Shown: one piece after another, positions 27,443 through 36,086 of the stretch
Numbering within the stretch: position 1 is the first letter of the stretch
How the letters are laid out: every line of letters begins with the position of its first letter
DNA from: Pseudodesulfovibrio sediminis
GTDB lineage: Bacteria; Desulfobacterota; Desulfovibrionia; Desulfovibrionales; Desulfovibrionaceae
Length of the DNA stretch: 64,000 bases
NCBI RefSeq assembly: GCF_020886695.1
Contig: NZ_AP024485.1
Span: forward strand, 1,993,001 to 2,057,000
Direction of reading: 5' to 3'
Notes under the pieces: model-generated
Told to the model about the DNA's origin: nothing
Seen by the model: only the letters and a program-made list of their open reading frames with translations
Database searches by the model: none
Position numbers and translations under genes: made by a program

Positions 27443-30340
27443 TTACCAATCGATAGGCAGCTTGACCTTCTGCCCGGCCTTGTTGGTGAACAAGACATGC
27501 CCATGCTCCCGACCATAGAGATAGACATCGCGGGTGACAGCCACGTCCTGCTGACAATATTCGGTGATCAGGTCCAGCCTACCCTCCTGCCACCATTTGA
27601 GGGCCTGCAACCCGTCTGCGGACTTGCCCACGTTCAGGGTTGCCGAGGCAATGTTGTCCAGCTTCAGCCGGTACCCTAGGCGGTTGTTGACCTCCATGAG
27701 CAGATCGAGATTGGACAGCCCCCGAAAATTGAACGGGTGCAGCCCGCCAAGGACGGCGTAGTCGAATTTGACGTGATTGAACCCGATGACCAGATCGAAC
27801 TGTTTGAGATGCGCGACCAGCTCGTCAATCTGGTCCTGTTCATAATCGTGCATGGCGTCATCATCGGAGTCGTAGACGCAGGCAATGGACACGCCCATAC
27901 GGTCGGCGCGGTTCCAGCCACCCACCTCATCGGCGGAGTACCGGGTTTCAATGTCAATAACGCCATACCGATTGGGGGCGGGCTTCTTCATGTCGATGCC
28001 GGGTAACATATTCACATCTATATCCTTTGGTTCAATGGATTTCGGATCGCCGGAGCGGATGGCCTCCAGCACGAACTGCGCGGCCCGCTTGTCGATGGGC
28101 CGGTTTCCTGAGCCGCATTTGGGCGAGTGCACACAGGATGGACACCCTAACTCACAGGGACAGGACTCAATCGTCCGCAGGGTCGTCTCCACCAACTCGT
28201 CCGCTTTTTCAAAGGCCTGCCGGGTCAATCCGGCCCCTCCCGGCATGCCATCATAAATGAAGACCGCCGGACCTTCCACCTGTGGATGCATGGGCGTGGA
28301 AATGCCCCCCAGATCATTCCGGTCGGTCATGACCAGCAGGGGCAGCATGCCGATGGCCGCGTGTTCAAAGGCGTGGATGCCGCCCATGAAATGCATAAAT
28401 TCCTCTTCGCACCGCCGCCGGATATCGTGCCCCACCTCAAACCAGATGGACTCGGTCTCGAACACCAGCGGGGGCAGATCAAGCGGCACGATGCCGAGCA
28501 GTTTGCCGCCGCGCACAGCCCGTTTCTCGTATCCGGTAATCTGTTCGGTGACCTTGACCCGGCCAAAATACACGCGGGTGCCGAAACTCGCCTTCTGCCC
28601 CAGCACCTCCAATATCTCCGTGTCCTTGTTGCCACGCGGCTTGGTATAATAGCCCACGCGATTTCTCTGGACATGGACTGCCCCGCCGCCAAGATCGAGG
28701 TCCGTAACCACATACGTCTGTCCCCGGTGCAAATATACAGCGCCCGGATGCGCCTCGCGGAACGCCCGGTGTTCATCAATGGTGCCGATGACCAGCGCCT
28801 TGTCCCGCCCGGACGAGTTGTCCTCGATATGCAGCTGTTTGCCTGCTCCGCGCAGGTCCACGTCCCGATGAGGGCGCTTGCGGTGCGACACCACCTCGCT
28901 CGGGTGTCCGGCAAGGTCCGGCTCGACTTCATAGAGCTGCCCAAGAGCGACCAGCTGGTCCACCCGGAGACCCACTTCCTCCTCTCGCAGAAACGTCTCG
29001 CCCCGCCGCAGGGTCAACTCGGTAGCCGCGCAAACAAGATGACGATCCATGATAACGGGATTGTGCGGGTTGAGCATGGCCGATTCCGGCGGGCGGGCAA
29101 AAAAATCGTCCGGGTTGCGCATGAAATACTGATCCAGGGCGTCTTCCTGTGCGATGAGCGCCACGGCAGAGTCCCGCTGGCTGCGCCCCACACGGCCACC
29201 CCGTTGCAGGGTCGCCATGATGGAGCCGGGATACCCCACCATGATGCACACATCCAGGCCGCCGATGTCGATACCAAGCTCCAGAGCCGATGTGGAAATG
29301 ACCGCCAGCAGATCGCCGTCCGCCATTCTCGTCTCGATCTCCCGCCGCTCTTCCGGCAGAAATCCGGCGCGGTAGGCTGAAATCTTCCCCTTGAACTGCC
29401 CGCTGCGCTCAGTGGCCCACATGGAAATGAGTTCCGTCATCTTGCGCGATTGGCAGTATACGATAGTCCGCAACCCGCGGGAAAGCGCGGCCTGCAGCAA
29501 CTGAATGGCGGCCTGTGACGGGCTGCCGTCCGGGTTGAGAAAGACCATGTGCCGTCCGCCCCGGGCCGCACCCGATGCAAGGATGGGGTGGACGTCCAAC
29601 CCGGTGAGCATGGTGCACAGCTGGGCCGGGTTGCCGATGGTGGCCGAGCAGAACACAAAGGTCGGGTCGGCCCCGTAGTACCGGCAGAGTCGCTGCAAGC
29701 GCCGGAAGACCATGGCCATATGCCCACCCATGACGCCGCGATAGGTGTGCACCTCGTCCACCACGATGTGGGTCAGCCCGGACAGAAACTCGGCCCAGCT
29801 CGCGTGGTGGGGGAGCATGGAGAGGTGGACCATCTCCGGGTTGCTCATGATGACATTGGGCGGCGTGTTGCGGATTTTCTTGCGGAAATGGGGCGTGGTG
29901 TCCCCGTCATAAATGGCAGCCGTAGGGCGATTGTCATCACCTACGCCCAGTGGGAGCAGCGCGGCCAGCTCGTTGAATCCCTTGAGCTGATCCTGTGCCA
30001 GCGCCTTGAGCGGAAAGAGATACAGCGCCTTGGCCTCTGGATCGGCCAGGCACCGCTCCATGACAGGCAGGTTATAGGTCAACGTCTTGCCCGATGCCGT
30101 GGGCGTCGCCACCACCACATGCCGCCCGGCACGGACGTAATCCGCTGCCTCGGCCTGATGGTTGTACAGCTGGTCTATACCCATGAGAGCAAGGGCGTGA
30201 CGGATGGACTCGGGCCAGGAACGGCGAGGGTCGCCAAACTGCGGCCCGGCCCCTTCAATGGTCCGGTGATGAGCGATCTGATGGGCCATGCGCTCCGAAT
30301 CGAGCATGGCTCTGACGTATTCGAGAACAGGACTTTCCAC
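27443..30340 (-). CDS. MrfA (YprA)-like DEAD/DEAH helicase fused to a MrfB (YprB)-like DEDD exonuclease
   Basis: A 965-residue fusion. Residues about 40-480 are a superfamily 2 helicase with Walker A TPTASGKT, DEVH box VVDEVHTYRG, and the STSALELGID and GRVGRSQRD motifs in the second lobe. Residues about 640-780 form the DUF1998-type region with four cysteines in CPCELGCPSCVHSPKC. The last 170 residues (from about 790) are an RNase H-like DEDD exonuclease: VIDIET, GFNHVKFD, NLDLLMEV and YCQQDV. In Bacillus subtilis, MrfA and MrfB are separate proteins that act together in mitomycin C lesion repair (known); the fusion suggests the same joint role (inference). The start is a GTG at 30340 with no strong ribosome binding site. 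Confidence 0.9.
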   Translation of the reverse strand: MESPVLEYVRAMLDSERMAHQIAHHRTIEGAGPQFGDPRRSWPESIRHALALMGIDQLYNHQAEAADYVRAGRHVVVATPTASGKTLTYNLPVMERCLADPEAKALYLFPLKALAQDQLKGFNELAALLPLGVGDDNRPTAAIYDGDTTPHFRKKIRNTPPNVIMSNPEMVHLSMLPHHASWAEFLSGLTHIVVDEVHTYRGVMGGHMAMVFRRLQRLCRYYGADPTFVFCSATIGNPAQLCTMLTGLDVHPILASGAARGGRHMVFLNPDGSPSQAAIQLLQAALSRGLRTIVYCQSRKMTELISMWATERSGQFKGKISAYRAGFLPEERREIETRMADGDLLAVISTSALELGIDIGGLDVCIMVGYPGSIMATLQRGGRVGRSQRDSAVALIAQEDALDQYFMRNPDDFFARPPESAMLNPHNPVIMDRHLVCAATELTLRRGETFLREEEVGLRVDQLVALGQLYEVEPDLAGHPSEVVSHRKRPHRDVDLRGAGKQLHIEDNSSGRDKALVIGTIDEHRAFREAHPGAVYLHRGQTYVVTDLDLGGGAVHVQRNRVGYYTKPRGNKDTEILEVLGQKASFGTRVYFGRVKVTEQITGYEKRAVRGGKLLGIVPLDLPPLVFETESIWFEVGHDIRRRCEEEFMHFMGGIHAFEHAAIGMLPLLVMTDRNDLGGISTPMHPQVEGPAVFIYDGMPGGAGLTRQAFEKADELVETTLRTIESCPCELGCPSCVHSPKCGSGNRPIDKRAAQFVLEAIRSGDPKSIEPKDIDVNMLPGIDMKKPAPNRYGVIDIETRYSADEVGGWNRADRMGVSIACVYDSDDDAMHDYEQDQIDELVAHLKQFDLVIGFNHVKFDYAVLGGLHPFNFRGLSNLDLLMEVNNRLGYRLKLDNIASATLNVGKSADGLQALKWWQEGRLDLITEYCQQDVAVTRDVYLYGREHGHVLFTNKAGQKVKLPIDW

Positions 30341-30454
30341 GGCGCGATGGTAGTACGGAGGCGACCCCGAAGCAAGGCGTTAAATTTACTTGCCATGCAG
30401 TGGAGTTAACCGCATAATGATACAGGAAAATACCCACTTGCCATGGAGTATCGC

Positions 30455-31063
30455 ATGACAAAGCAGTTTCGAATAGACGAACATCTTGATGTCCTGATCA
30501 ATCTGGCTCGGGACGCTGAAGCCCGCAACATCACTACTGCGAAACATTCGGAGCGGGTCGCCCTGGTAGCACGCGGTATTGCCCGTGAACTCGGCCTCAC
30601 CGGCAGTGCACTGGATCGGATGCTGCTCATGGGCCGACTGCACAATATCGGCATCGTCGGCGTGCGCGACAGTGTTCTGCTCAAGACCGATGCGCTTACG
30701 GATGCGGAATTCAAGCACATCCAGTCCCACACCACCCGCGGGGCAGAGCTGCTGGCTCCCATCCCCAGCCTGAGCGATGTAGCCGAGGTCTGTCTGAGCC
30801 ACCACGAGCGGTGGAACGGCACCGGCTATCCCAACGGCATCAAGGGAGAGGAAATCCCCTACAACGCCCGCATAATTGCCGTGGCCGATGTCTTTGTCGC
30901 CATCAAGTCAGAACGCCCCCATCGCGACTCCATGCCCCGCCAGGTCGCCGCAGATATCATTGAAGAAGAAAAGGGCACCCTGCTGTGTCCCGAATGCGTG
31001 GAAGCCTTTGGTCGGTGGTTCTCGGAAACCGGCGGCAAGATAGACCTGCCTGAAAGGGTGTAG
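30455..31063 (+). CDS. HD-GYP-like protein with broken HD metal motif
   Basis: A 202-residue protein matching an HD-GYP c-di-GMP phosphodiesterase domain, including AKHSERV, LSHHERWNGTGYP, and ARIIAVADVF. The defining HD pair is changed: the usual LHDIGK reads LHNIGI, with Asn64 (AAT at 30644-30646) in place of the metal-binding Asp and Ile for the following Lys. The GYP part is intact. The family uses that Asp to hold its metals, so catalysis is probably lost and a binding or adaptor role is inferred. GGAG lies six bases before the ATG at 30455, which I prefer to the ATG at 30443. It ends with a cysteine pair LLCPEC. Confidence 0.85.
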   Translation: MTKQFRIDEHLDVLINLARDAEARNITTAKHSERVALVARGIARELGLTGSALDRMLLMGRLHNIGIVGVRDSVLLKTDALTDAEFKHIQSHTTRGAELLAPIPSLSDVAEVCLSHHERWNGTGYPNGIKGEEIPYNARIIAVADVFVAIKSERPHRDSMPRQVAADIIEEEKGTLLCPECVEAFGRWFSETGGKIDLPERV

Positions 31064-31069
31064 GATTTT

Positions 31070-31891
31070 CTAGGAACGCGGTTGCAGCGTGAGAAATGCC
31101 ACCTCTCGCGGACAATTGAAGCGAAAAGGCATCACGGACAGGCCAAGTCCCCTGCTGATATACATGGCTGTGTCATCAACACGGTACAGCCCCTCGGAAT
31201 ATTTTGGAAAAACCCCCTGATTGGGTGCGATGAGGCTGCCCACAAACGGCAGTCGCACCTGACCGCCATGGGTATGGCCTGACAGGACGAGGTCAACACC
31301 CCGGCTGACATAGTGCGCAATCTGCTCGGGGTGATGCGCCAGGAGCACCACTGTCTCCCCTTCAGGGATACCCCGCAGGCCCGCATCCAGACCAGCCGCG
31401 CCAAACCTCCCCCACTCGCCCACACCGGCCAGCGCCATGCTGGCGTCCTCGCGCGCAAGCGTGACATGCCGGTTATCCAGAACGTGGACGCCACGCTGCT
31501 CAAGACGTCCCTCTATGCCTCGGTGCAGTGAATTCGTGTCATGATTACCGGTGACATAATAGGTTGGAGCGATCCCGGGCAACTGGTCGCACAGGGTCAG
31601 AAACGGCTCTTCCCGGCGTTCCTTGCCATTGACCATATCGCCGGTCATGACCACGATATCAGGCCTGCCCTCGCGAATGATTGCGAGCAGATCCGACTGC
31701 TTATGTCCGAACTCGGCCAGATGCAGGTCGGTAAGATGACAGATGGTATACCCGGCAAAGGGCGTGGGGAGCGCGCGCAACCCGATGGTGCGCCGAGTCA
31801 CCTCAAGCGCATATGTGGCATGGAAGCCATAAGGGACCAAAGCCGCCCCGGCAGCCAACATGAGAAAAGTCCTGCGGGAAATCCGTGGCAT
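31070..31891 (-). CDS. TAT-exported calcineurin-like metallophosphoesterase (YaeI/YkuE-like)
   Basis: A 273-residue phosphoesterase. The N-terminus SRRTFLMLAAGAALVP is a twin-arginine signal. Motifs follow superfamily order: LTDLHLAEF, TGDMVNGK, VTGNHDTN, LAHHPEQ, and LSGHTHGGQV. Relatives such as YaeI/YkuE and LpxG-like enzymes act on lipid pyrophosphates at the membrane surface; the substrate here is not known. It begins four bases after the ATP-grasp stop and is the last gene of a three-gene minus-strand operon with that ligase and a sigma-54 response regulator. Confidence 0.88.
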   Translation of the reverse strand: MPRISRRTFLMLAAGAALVPYGFHATYALEVTRRTIGLRALPTPFAGYTICHLTDLHLAEFGHKQSDLLAIIREGRPDIVVMTGDMVNGKERREEPFLTLCDQLPGIAPTYYVTGNHDTNSLHRGIEGRLEQRGVHVLDNRHVTLAREDASMALAGVGEWGRFGAAGLDAGLRGIPEGETVVLLAHHPEQIAHYVSRGVDLVLSGHTHGGQVRLPFVGSLIAPNQGVFPKYSEGLYRVDDTAMYISRGLGLSVMPFRFNCPREVAFLTLQPRS

Positions 31892-31895
31892 GAGG

Positions 31896-33062
31896 TTACG
31901 CTCTGACGGAAATGAACCGACTGAAATCCTCGACCAGCGTGGACTTCAAAGCCACCACTCCCGCTTCATCCATGCGTGCGAAAACAAAGGCAAAAACAGG
32001 GTAAGCCGTATAGTCGATCCTGCGTAGCTCGGCCACATCCTCGAACATGCCGCAGAACCCGTCATAGTCGATGGAGTCGATGCGGTTCCGATCCACACCA
32101 GAGGGCACATCACCGATGACCATGACCGTGGCCGCGTCTTCGCGCCCCTTCAGGATGGTGTCCCAGTCCGGGCGCAGATCCTTGAAATACTGCTCGTAGG
32201 GATTGAACCCCCAGGCGTAGTAGGTGATGTCCGCCACGCACCAGCCGGCAAACCGCAACGGGTTGGCCTCAATGGGGACGATCTCGCCCGCATCGGTCAC
32301 ACGGACCTCGATATGAGTGGCAAAATCACGGAACCCGCACGCCTTGCCGACCTTGTCCACGTACGCGGAAAACGGACCGAGCCAGTCCCGGATAATCCGG
32401 GCCGATGTATAATAGAGCCGGTCGGAAATATCGTCGTCGGACATGAAGTGGTGGTGCATGATATTGGTGATCACCGCCTCGCCATCGCCGTTGTAGTAGA
32501 CGTCGATGGCGTATTCCTCACCTTCGATCCCCGCCTCCACAATGAACTCGCCAGCATTGACCACGGCCTCGGGATATTCGGCGTTCATGGCCTCACGCTC
32601 TTGCTCAATGGCGCGAACCACCTCGGGCCACTGCCCATGATCGTCCACCACATGCACGCCTAGGCTGAAGAAGCCCCGTGCAGGTTTGACGATAAACGGG
32701 CAGGTGAAGCCGGACACGTCCAGATCGGCCAGTTCGTCGAACAGGGCCCGTCTGAACAGATAGTCCGGGTGGATGGAGGCCACAGTTTCACGAAACAACG
32801 CCTTGTCCTTGCAGATGTCGATCTGCCGGGCCAGATCGGGCTGGCATCCGCACTTCATGACATGCTCCAGCGCGTTCTCGGAATTGGCAAGCACCCGCTC
32901 GCCACGCCCCATCCGGCTGGAAAATTCAATGGCATCCACAAAGTCGAGACCGGCATCACCGGCCAGATTTCGGGCGGAGTCCGTCTCCAGCACCGACTGG
33001 CCAAGGTCCTTCACACTCTGCTTCAAAAAATCGGACACATAGGGAGCGTCTAACAGAATCAT
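31896..33062 (-). CDS. ATP-grasp domain protein of unknown substrate
   Basis: A 388-residue protein. A central ATP-grasp fold is indicated by FIVKPARGFFSLGVHVV (nucleotide-binding lysine and glycine loop), GEEYAIDVYYNGDGEAVI, and HIEVRVTDAGEIVPIEANPLRFAG, which holds the metal-binding Glu and Asn. These enzymes join a carboxylate to an amine or thiol using ATP. The N-terminal 100 residues do not match a named family to me. Partners are the upstream response regulator (5-base gap) and the downstream TAT phosphoesterase. A peptide-like small molecule or modified amino acid would fit the context, but nothing shows it. Confidence 0.8.
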   Translation of the reverse strand: MILLDAPYVSDFLKQSVKDLGQSVLETDSARNLAGDAGLDFVDAIEFSSRMGRGERVLANSENALEHVMKCGCQPDLARQIDICKDKALFRETVASIHPDYLFRRALFDELADLDVSGFTCPFIVKPARGFFSLGVHVVDDHGQWPEVVRAIEQEREAMNAEYPEAVVNAGEFIVEAGIEGEEYAIDVYYNGDGEAVITNIMHHHFMSDDDISDRLYYTSARIIRDWLGPFSAYVDKVGKACGFRDFATHIEVRVTDAGEIVPIEANPLRFAGWCVADITYYAWGFNPYEQYFKDLRPDWDTILKGREDAATVMVIGDVPSGVDRNRIDSIDYDGFCGMFEDVAELRRIDYTAYPVFAFVFARMDEAGVVALKSTLVEDFSRFISVRA

Positions 33063-33067
33063 GAGTT

Positions 33068-34441
33068 CTACTTACCTGCCAGGCCGTATTTTTTAAGTTT
33101 ATACTGGAGATTGGACTTGGACAGACCCAGCATTTCAGCGGCCTTGACCTGCACGAACTCGTTCCTGACCAGAGCGCGCTTGACCAGCGCACCCTCGATC
33201 TTGTCCATGGTATCGGCCAGATTGAGCTTGGCCGGCAACAGGTCCACCGCAGACTTGAACTGGGCCTCCTCGTCCTTGATCTCGGGAGGCAGGTCGTCTG
33301 CGTCAATGGTCTCGGAGCGGGACAGCACCGTGCAGCGTTCCACCACGTTTTCGAGCTGGCGGACATTGCCCGGCCATTCGTACGCCGACAGATAATCCAT
33401 GGCTGCCGTGGAAAAGCCCGAAATGGAGACCTCGTTTTCCTTGGAATATTTTTCCAGAAAATGTGCGGCCAGCAGCGGGATATCCTCGCGCCGCTCGCGC
33501 AGGGGCGGCATAAAGATGGAAACCACGTTGAGACGATAGAACAGATCTTCGCGGAACTCGCCCTTGGACACGGCCTCCTGCAAATTCTTGTTGGTGGCGG
33601 CCACGATGCGGATGTCCACGTCAAAGGTCTCGGCACCGCCGACCCGCTCGATCTGATGCTCCTGCAACACGCGCAGGAGCTTGACCTGAAGCTCAGGGCT
33701 CAACTCACCGATTTCGTCCAGAAAGAGCGTGCCCTTGTTGGCCTGCTCAAAGCGCCCCTTGCGCATGGCTGTTGCGCCGGTAAAAGAGCCTTTTTCATGA
33801 CCGAACAGTTCGGACTCCAGCACGCCGGAGTTGAGCGCCATGCAGTTGACCGTGACAAACGGCGCCTCGCGACGGGGCGAAGAACTGTGGATGGAACGGG
33901 CGATGAGTTCCTTGCCGGTACCGGACTCTCCGAGAATGAGAACCGTGGACTTGCTCGGCGCGGCGCGGTCCACCATGTCCATGACCTGCTGCATGCCCTT
34001 GCCACGAGCAATGATGTTGTCCTTGGAGTAGCGATCGCGGATTTCCCGTTTCAGCCGAATGTTTTCCTGCTGGGTGGCCGCATACTGTTCGGCCTTGGAC
34101 ACGGACAGGAGCAGCTCCTCGTTGGCAAAGGGCTTGGTGATGTAGTCGAACGCGCCGATACGCATGGCCTCGACCGCCGCCTCGATGGACCCGAACGCGG
34201 TCATGATCAGGACCGGGATATGCGGATACGTCTTCTTGCAATGTTCCAAGACGTCCTGCCCCGTAAGGCCGGGCATTTTCATATCGGTCAGAACCATGTC
34301 CACCTCGGAATCTTCGAGGTAGGCCAGCCCCATTTCAGGGTCGGAAAGGGTGGTGACGTCATACCCCTCATCCTCCAGAATGGACTGGATGATAAGCAGG
34401 TAGTTTTTTTCGTCGTCAAGAACGAGTATATGGGCAGGCAT
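33068..34441 (-). CDS. NtrC-family sigma-54-dependent response regulator
   Basis: A 457-residue activator. The receiver domain (1-120) has DDEKNYLL acidic residues, phospho-acceptor Asp in VLTDMKMPGL, and conserved Lys in YITKPF. The AAA+ domain shows Walker A GESGTGKE, the sigma-54 contact loop GSFTGA (variant of GAFTGA), and Walker B GTLFLDEIGEL. The Fis-type helix-turn-helix is near the end (VKAAEMLGLSKSNLQYKL). It is the first gene of an operon with the ATP-grasp ligase and phosphoesterase. No histidine kinase is adjacent, so its input is unknown. It is divergent from the folate cyclo-ligase gene. Confidence 0.95.
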   Translation of the reverse strand: MPAHILVLDDEKNYLLIIQSILEDEGYDVTTLSDPEMGLAYLEDSEVDMVLTDMKMPGLTGQDVLEHCKKTYPHIPVLIMTAFGSIEAAVEAMRIGAFDYITKPFANEELLLSVSKAEQYAATQQENIRLKREIRDRYSKDNIIARGKGMQQVMDMVDRAAPSKSTVLILGESGTGKELIARSIHSSSPRREAPFVTVNCMALNSGVLESELFGHEKGSFTGATAMRKGRFEQANKGTLFLDEIGELSPELQVKLLRVLQEHQIERVGGAETFDVDIRIVAATNKNLQEAVSKGEFREDLFYRLNVVSIFMPPLRERREDIPLLAAHFLEKYSKENEVSISGFSTAAMDYLSAYEWPGNVRQLENVVERCTVLSRSETIDADDLPPEIKDEEAQFKSAVDLLPAKLNLADTMDKIEGALVKRALVRNEFVQVKAAEMLGLSKSNLQYKLKKYGLAGK

Positions 34442-34567
34442 TTTTTCTCCGCACTGGATGTTTCATTGATATCGCTCCCTACGATAAATCAAGACGGCCT
34501 GAAAACCAAGCAGGGATATAGGTCTTTCCTGCTGGATTGTCCGACCTGCAAATGCTACGGTATACTA

Positions 34568-35149
34568 ATGATCGAAACCGACAAGAATGCGGTACGCGCA
34601 CGACTGCTTGAACAGCGACAGACCTTGACCCAGGAACAGATTCGCGCGGCCAGTCTACAGGCTGTGGAACTCATCCGCACCCTGTTCGAATGGAAGAATG
34701 CCACCGAAGCGCTTATGTACTGGCCCATCAAGGGCGAAGTGGATCTGCGCCCGCTGGTGGCCGAGCTCTGGCAGCGCGAATGCCGGGTGCTCATGCCCCG
34801 GTGTCGACCGGACCAGCAGGGCATCATGGACCTTGCCTGCGCCGCTTGCGAATCGGACCTCATACCCGGAGAATATTCCGTCATGGTCCCTGACAGCAAC
34901 ACCTGCCCGGCCGTCAATGAGTGCAACCCGCAGATCGCGCTCATCCCCGGTGTGGGGTATGACCGCAAGGGCAACCGTATCGGCTTCGGCGGCGGTTACT
35001 ATGATCGCCTTCTGGCCAAGGAAAGCATGCGTGACACGCTGGTGGTGGGCGTGGGCTACGACTTCCAACTCATCGACCACATCCCCACCCAGCCATGGGA
35101 CAAACCCGTGGACGTGGTCTGCACGGAAAAGGAATTATGGCGGCCATAG
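34568..35149 (+). CDS. 5-formyltetrahydrofolate cyclo-ligase family protein
   Basis: A 193-residue enzyme that converts 5-formyl- to 5,10-methenyl-tetrahydrofolate using ATP. Family features: basic N-terminus RARLLEQRQTL, YWPIKGEVDLRPL, and the nucleotide/metal loop GYDRKGNRIGFGGGYYDRLL. The ATG at 34568 is the only plausible start, because the fold begins at once. TATACT, a good -10 hexamer, ends one base before it, and no Shine-Dalgarno is visible, which raises the possibility of leaderless translation. A long upstream extension of the same frame lies antisense to the response regulator and is not coding. pgeF overlaps its end by 13 bases. Confidence 0.92.
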   Translation: MIETDKNAVRARLLEQRQTLTQEQIRAASLQAVELIRTLFEWKNATEALMYWPIKGEVDLRPLVAELWQRECRVLMPRCRPDQQGIMDLACAACESDLIPGEYSVMVPDSNTCPAVNECNPQIALIPGVGYDRKGNRIGFGGGYYDRLLAKESMRDTLVVGVGYDFQLIDHIPTQPWDKPVDVVCTEKELWRP

Positions 35150-35901
35150 CGTTCTTCCCCTTCAAATTTATCGATATCCCCGGCGTGGGGTGCGCCTTCA
35201 CTTCCCGCCGCGGCGGCGTCTCGGAACCACCTCATGATTCGGCCAACATCTCCTTTGACGTCGGCGACGACACCACAGCCGTGGCCGCCAATCGACGGGC
35301 CATCCACGACAGACTAGGACTGACCGGCTGGTGCGAACTGAATCAGATTCATGGCGATGTCATCCATTGCGATCCCGCGCCGCATGCCCCGGAAGAACAC
35401 GCCTCCCTGGACGGCGACGGCATGACCTGCGCCACCCCGGGCCATGGATTGGTCATCAAGACCGCAGACTGCCAGCCCATCCTGCTGGCCCACCGCTCCG
35501 GCAAATTCGTGGCCGGTCTGCACGCTGGCTGGCGCGGCAACAAGATCAATTTCCCCGGCAATGGCGTGCGCCGGTTCTGCGAACAATACGACCTCGACCC
35601 AGCAGACGTCTGTGCCGTGCGCGGCCCGAGCCTCAGCCCCGAGGCAGCGGAATTCGTCAACTTCGACACGGACTTCGGGCCGGATTTCAAGCATTATTTC
35701 AACCCGGCCACACAGACCGTGGACCTGTGGCAGATCACCCGCGACCAGCTCATGGATGCCGGGGTGCCCGAATCCCAGATATTCGGCATGAACCTCTGCA
35801 CCAAAGGCCTGGACGACACCTTCTTTTCCTACCGCAAGGCGTACGCTTCACCCACAAAGGACACCGGACGGCAGTGCGGGATCATCTGGATCAAGGAATA
35901 G
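35137..35901 (+). CDS. pgeF: Peptidoglycan editing factor PgeF (YfiH/laccase-domain family)
   Basis: A 254-residue protein with the metal-site motifs of the family: LNQIHGDVI, KTADCQPILL, and AGLHAGWRGN. Members were long called multicopper laccases; in E. coli the protein acts as a UDP-MurNAc-L-Ser amidase that corrects wall precursors (known for the family). AAGGAA lies just before the ATG at 35137, overlapping the end of the cyclo-ligase gene, so the pair is coupled. A small membrane protein follows after four bases. Confidence 0.92.
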   Translation: MAAIAFFPFKFIDIPGVGCAFTSRRGGVSEPPHDSANISFDVGDDTTAVAANRRAIHDRLGLTGWCELNQIHGDVIHCDPAPHAPEEHASLDGDGMTCATPGHGLVIKTADCQPILLAHRSGKFVAGLHAGWRGNKINFPGNGVRRFCEQYDLDPADVCAVRGPSLSPEAAEFVNFDTDFGPDFKHYFNPATQTVDLWQITRDQLMDAGVPESQIFGMNLCTKGLDDTFFSYRKAYASPTKDTGRQCGIIWIKE

Positions 35902-35905
35902 CTGC

Positions 35906-36082
35906 ATGGGCCTGTTCATCAAACTCATTATCCTTCTCGGGCTGATCTTTCTGATCGTCAGCCAGTTCACCCGGTCCAAGACGCAACGAGTACAGCGACG
36001 CGACAAGCTGACCAACATCCTGCTGGTCCTTGTCATCGCCATGCTCGGACTTGCCATTCTGTCCAATTTTCTGACCCGTTAA
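35906..36082 (+). CDS. Small hypothetical membrane protein, two predicted helices
   Basis: A 58-residue frame with an ATG at 35906 and AAGGA eight bases upstream. It begins MGLFIKLIILLGLIFLIV (hydrophobic), then a basic loop (SKTQRVQRRDKLT), then NILLVLVIAMLGLAIL. The two helices with a strongly positive loop suggest both ends lie outside and the loop is cytosolic. It fits tightly between pgeF (4 bases) and the radical SAM gene (4 bases), which supports real translation. I do not recognise the family and cannot assign a role. Confidence 0.65.
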   Translation: MGLFIKLIILLGLIFLIVSQFTRSKTQRVQRRDKLTNILLVLVIAMLGLAILSNFLTR

Positions 36083-36086
36083 GGCC

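Noticed and set aside
28286-29380. Plus-strand frame of 364 codons
   Set aside because: Antisense of the MrfA-like helicase; no protein features.
33461-34567. Upstream extension of the folate cyclo-ligase frame
   Set aside because: It runs antisense to the sigma-54 response regulator; only the part from 34568 matches the cyclo-ligase family.
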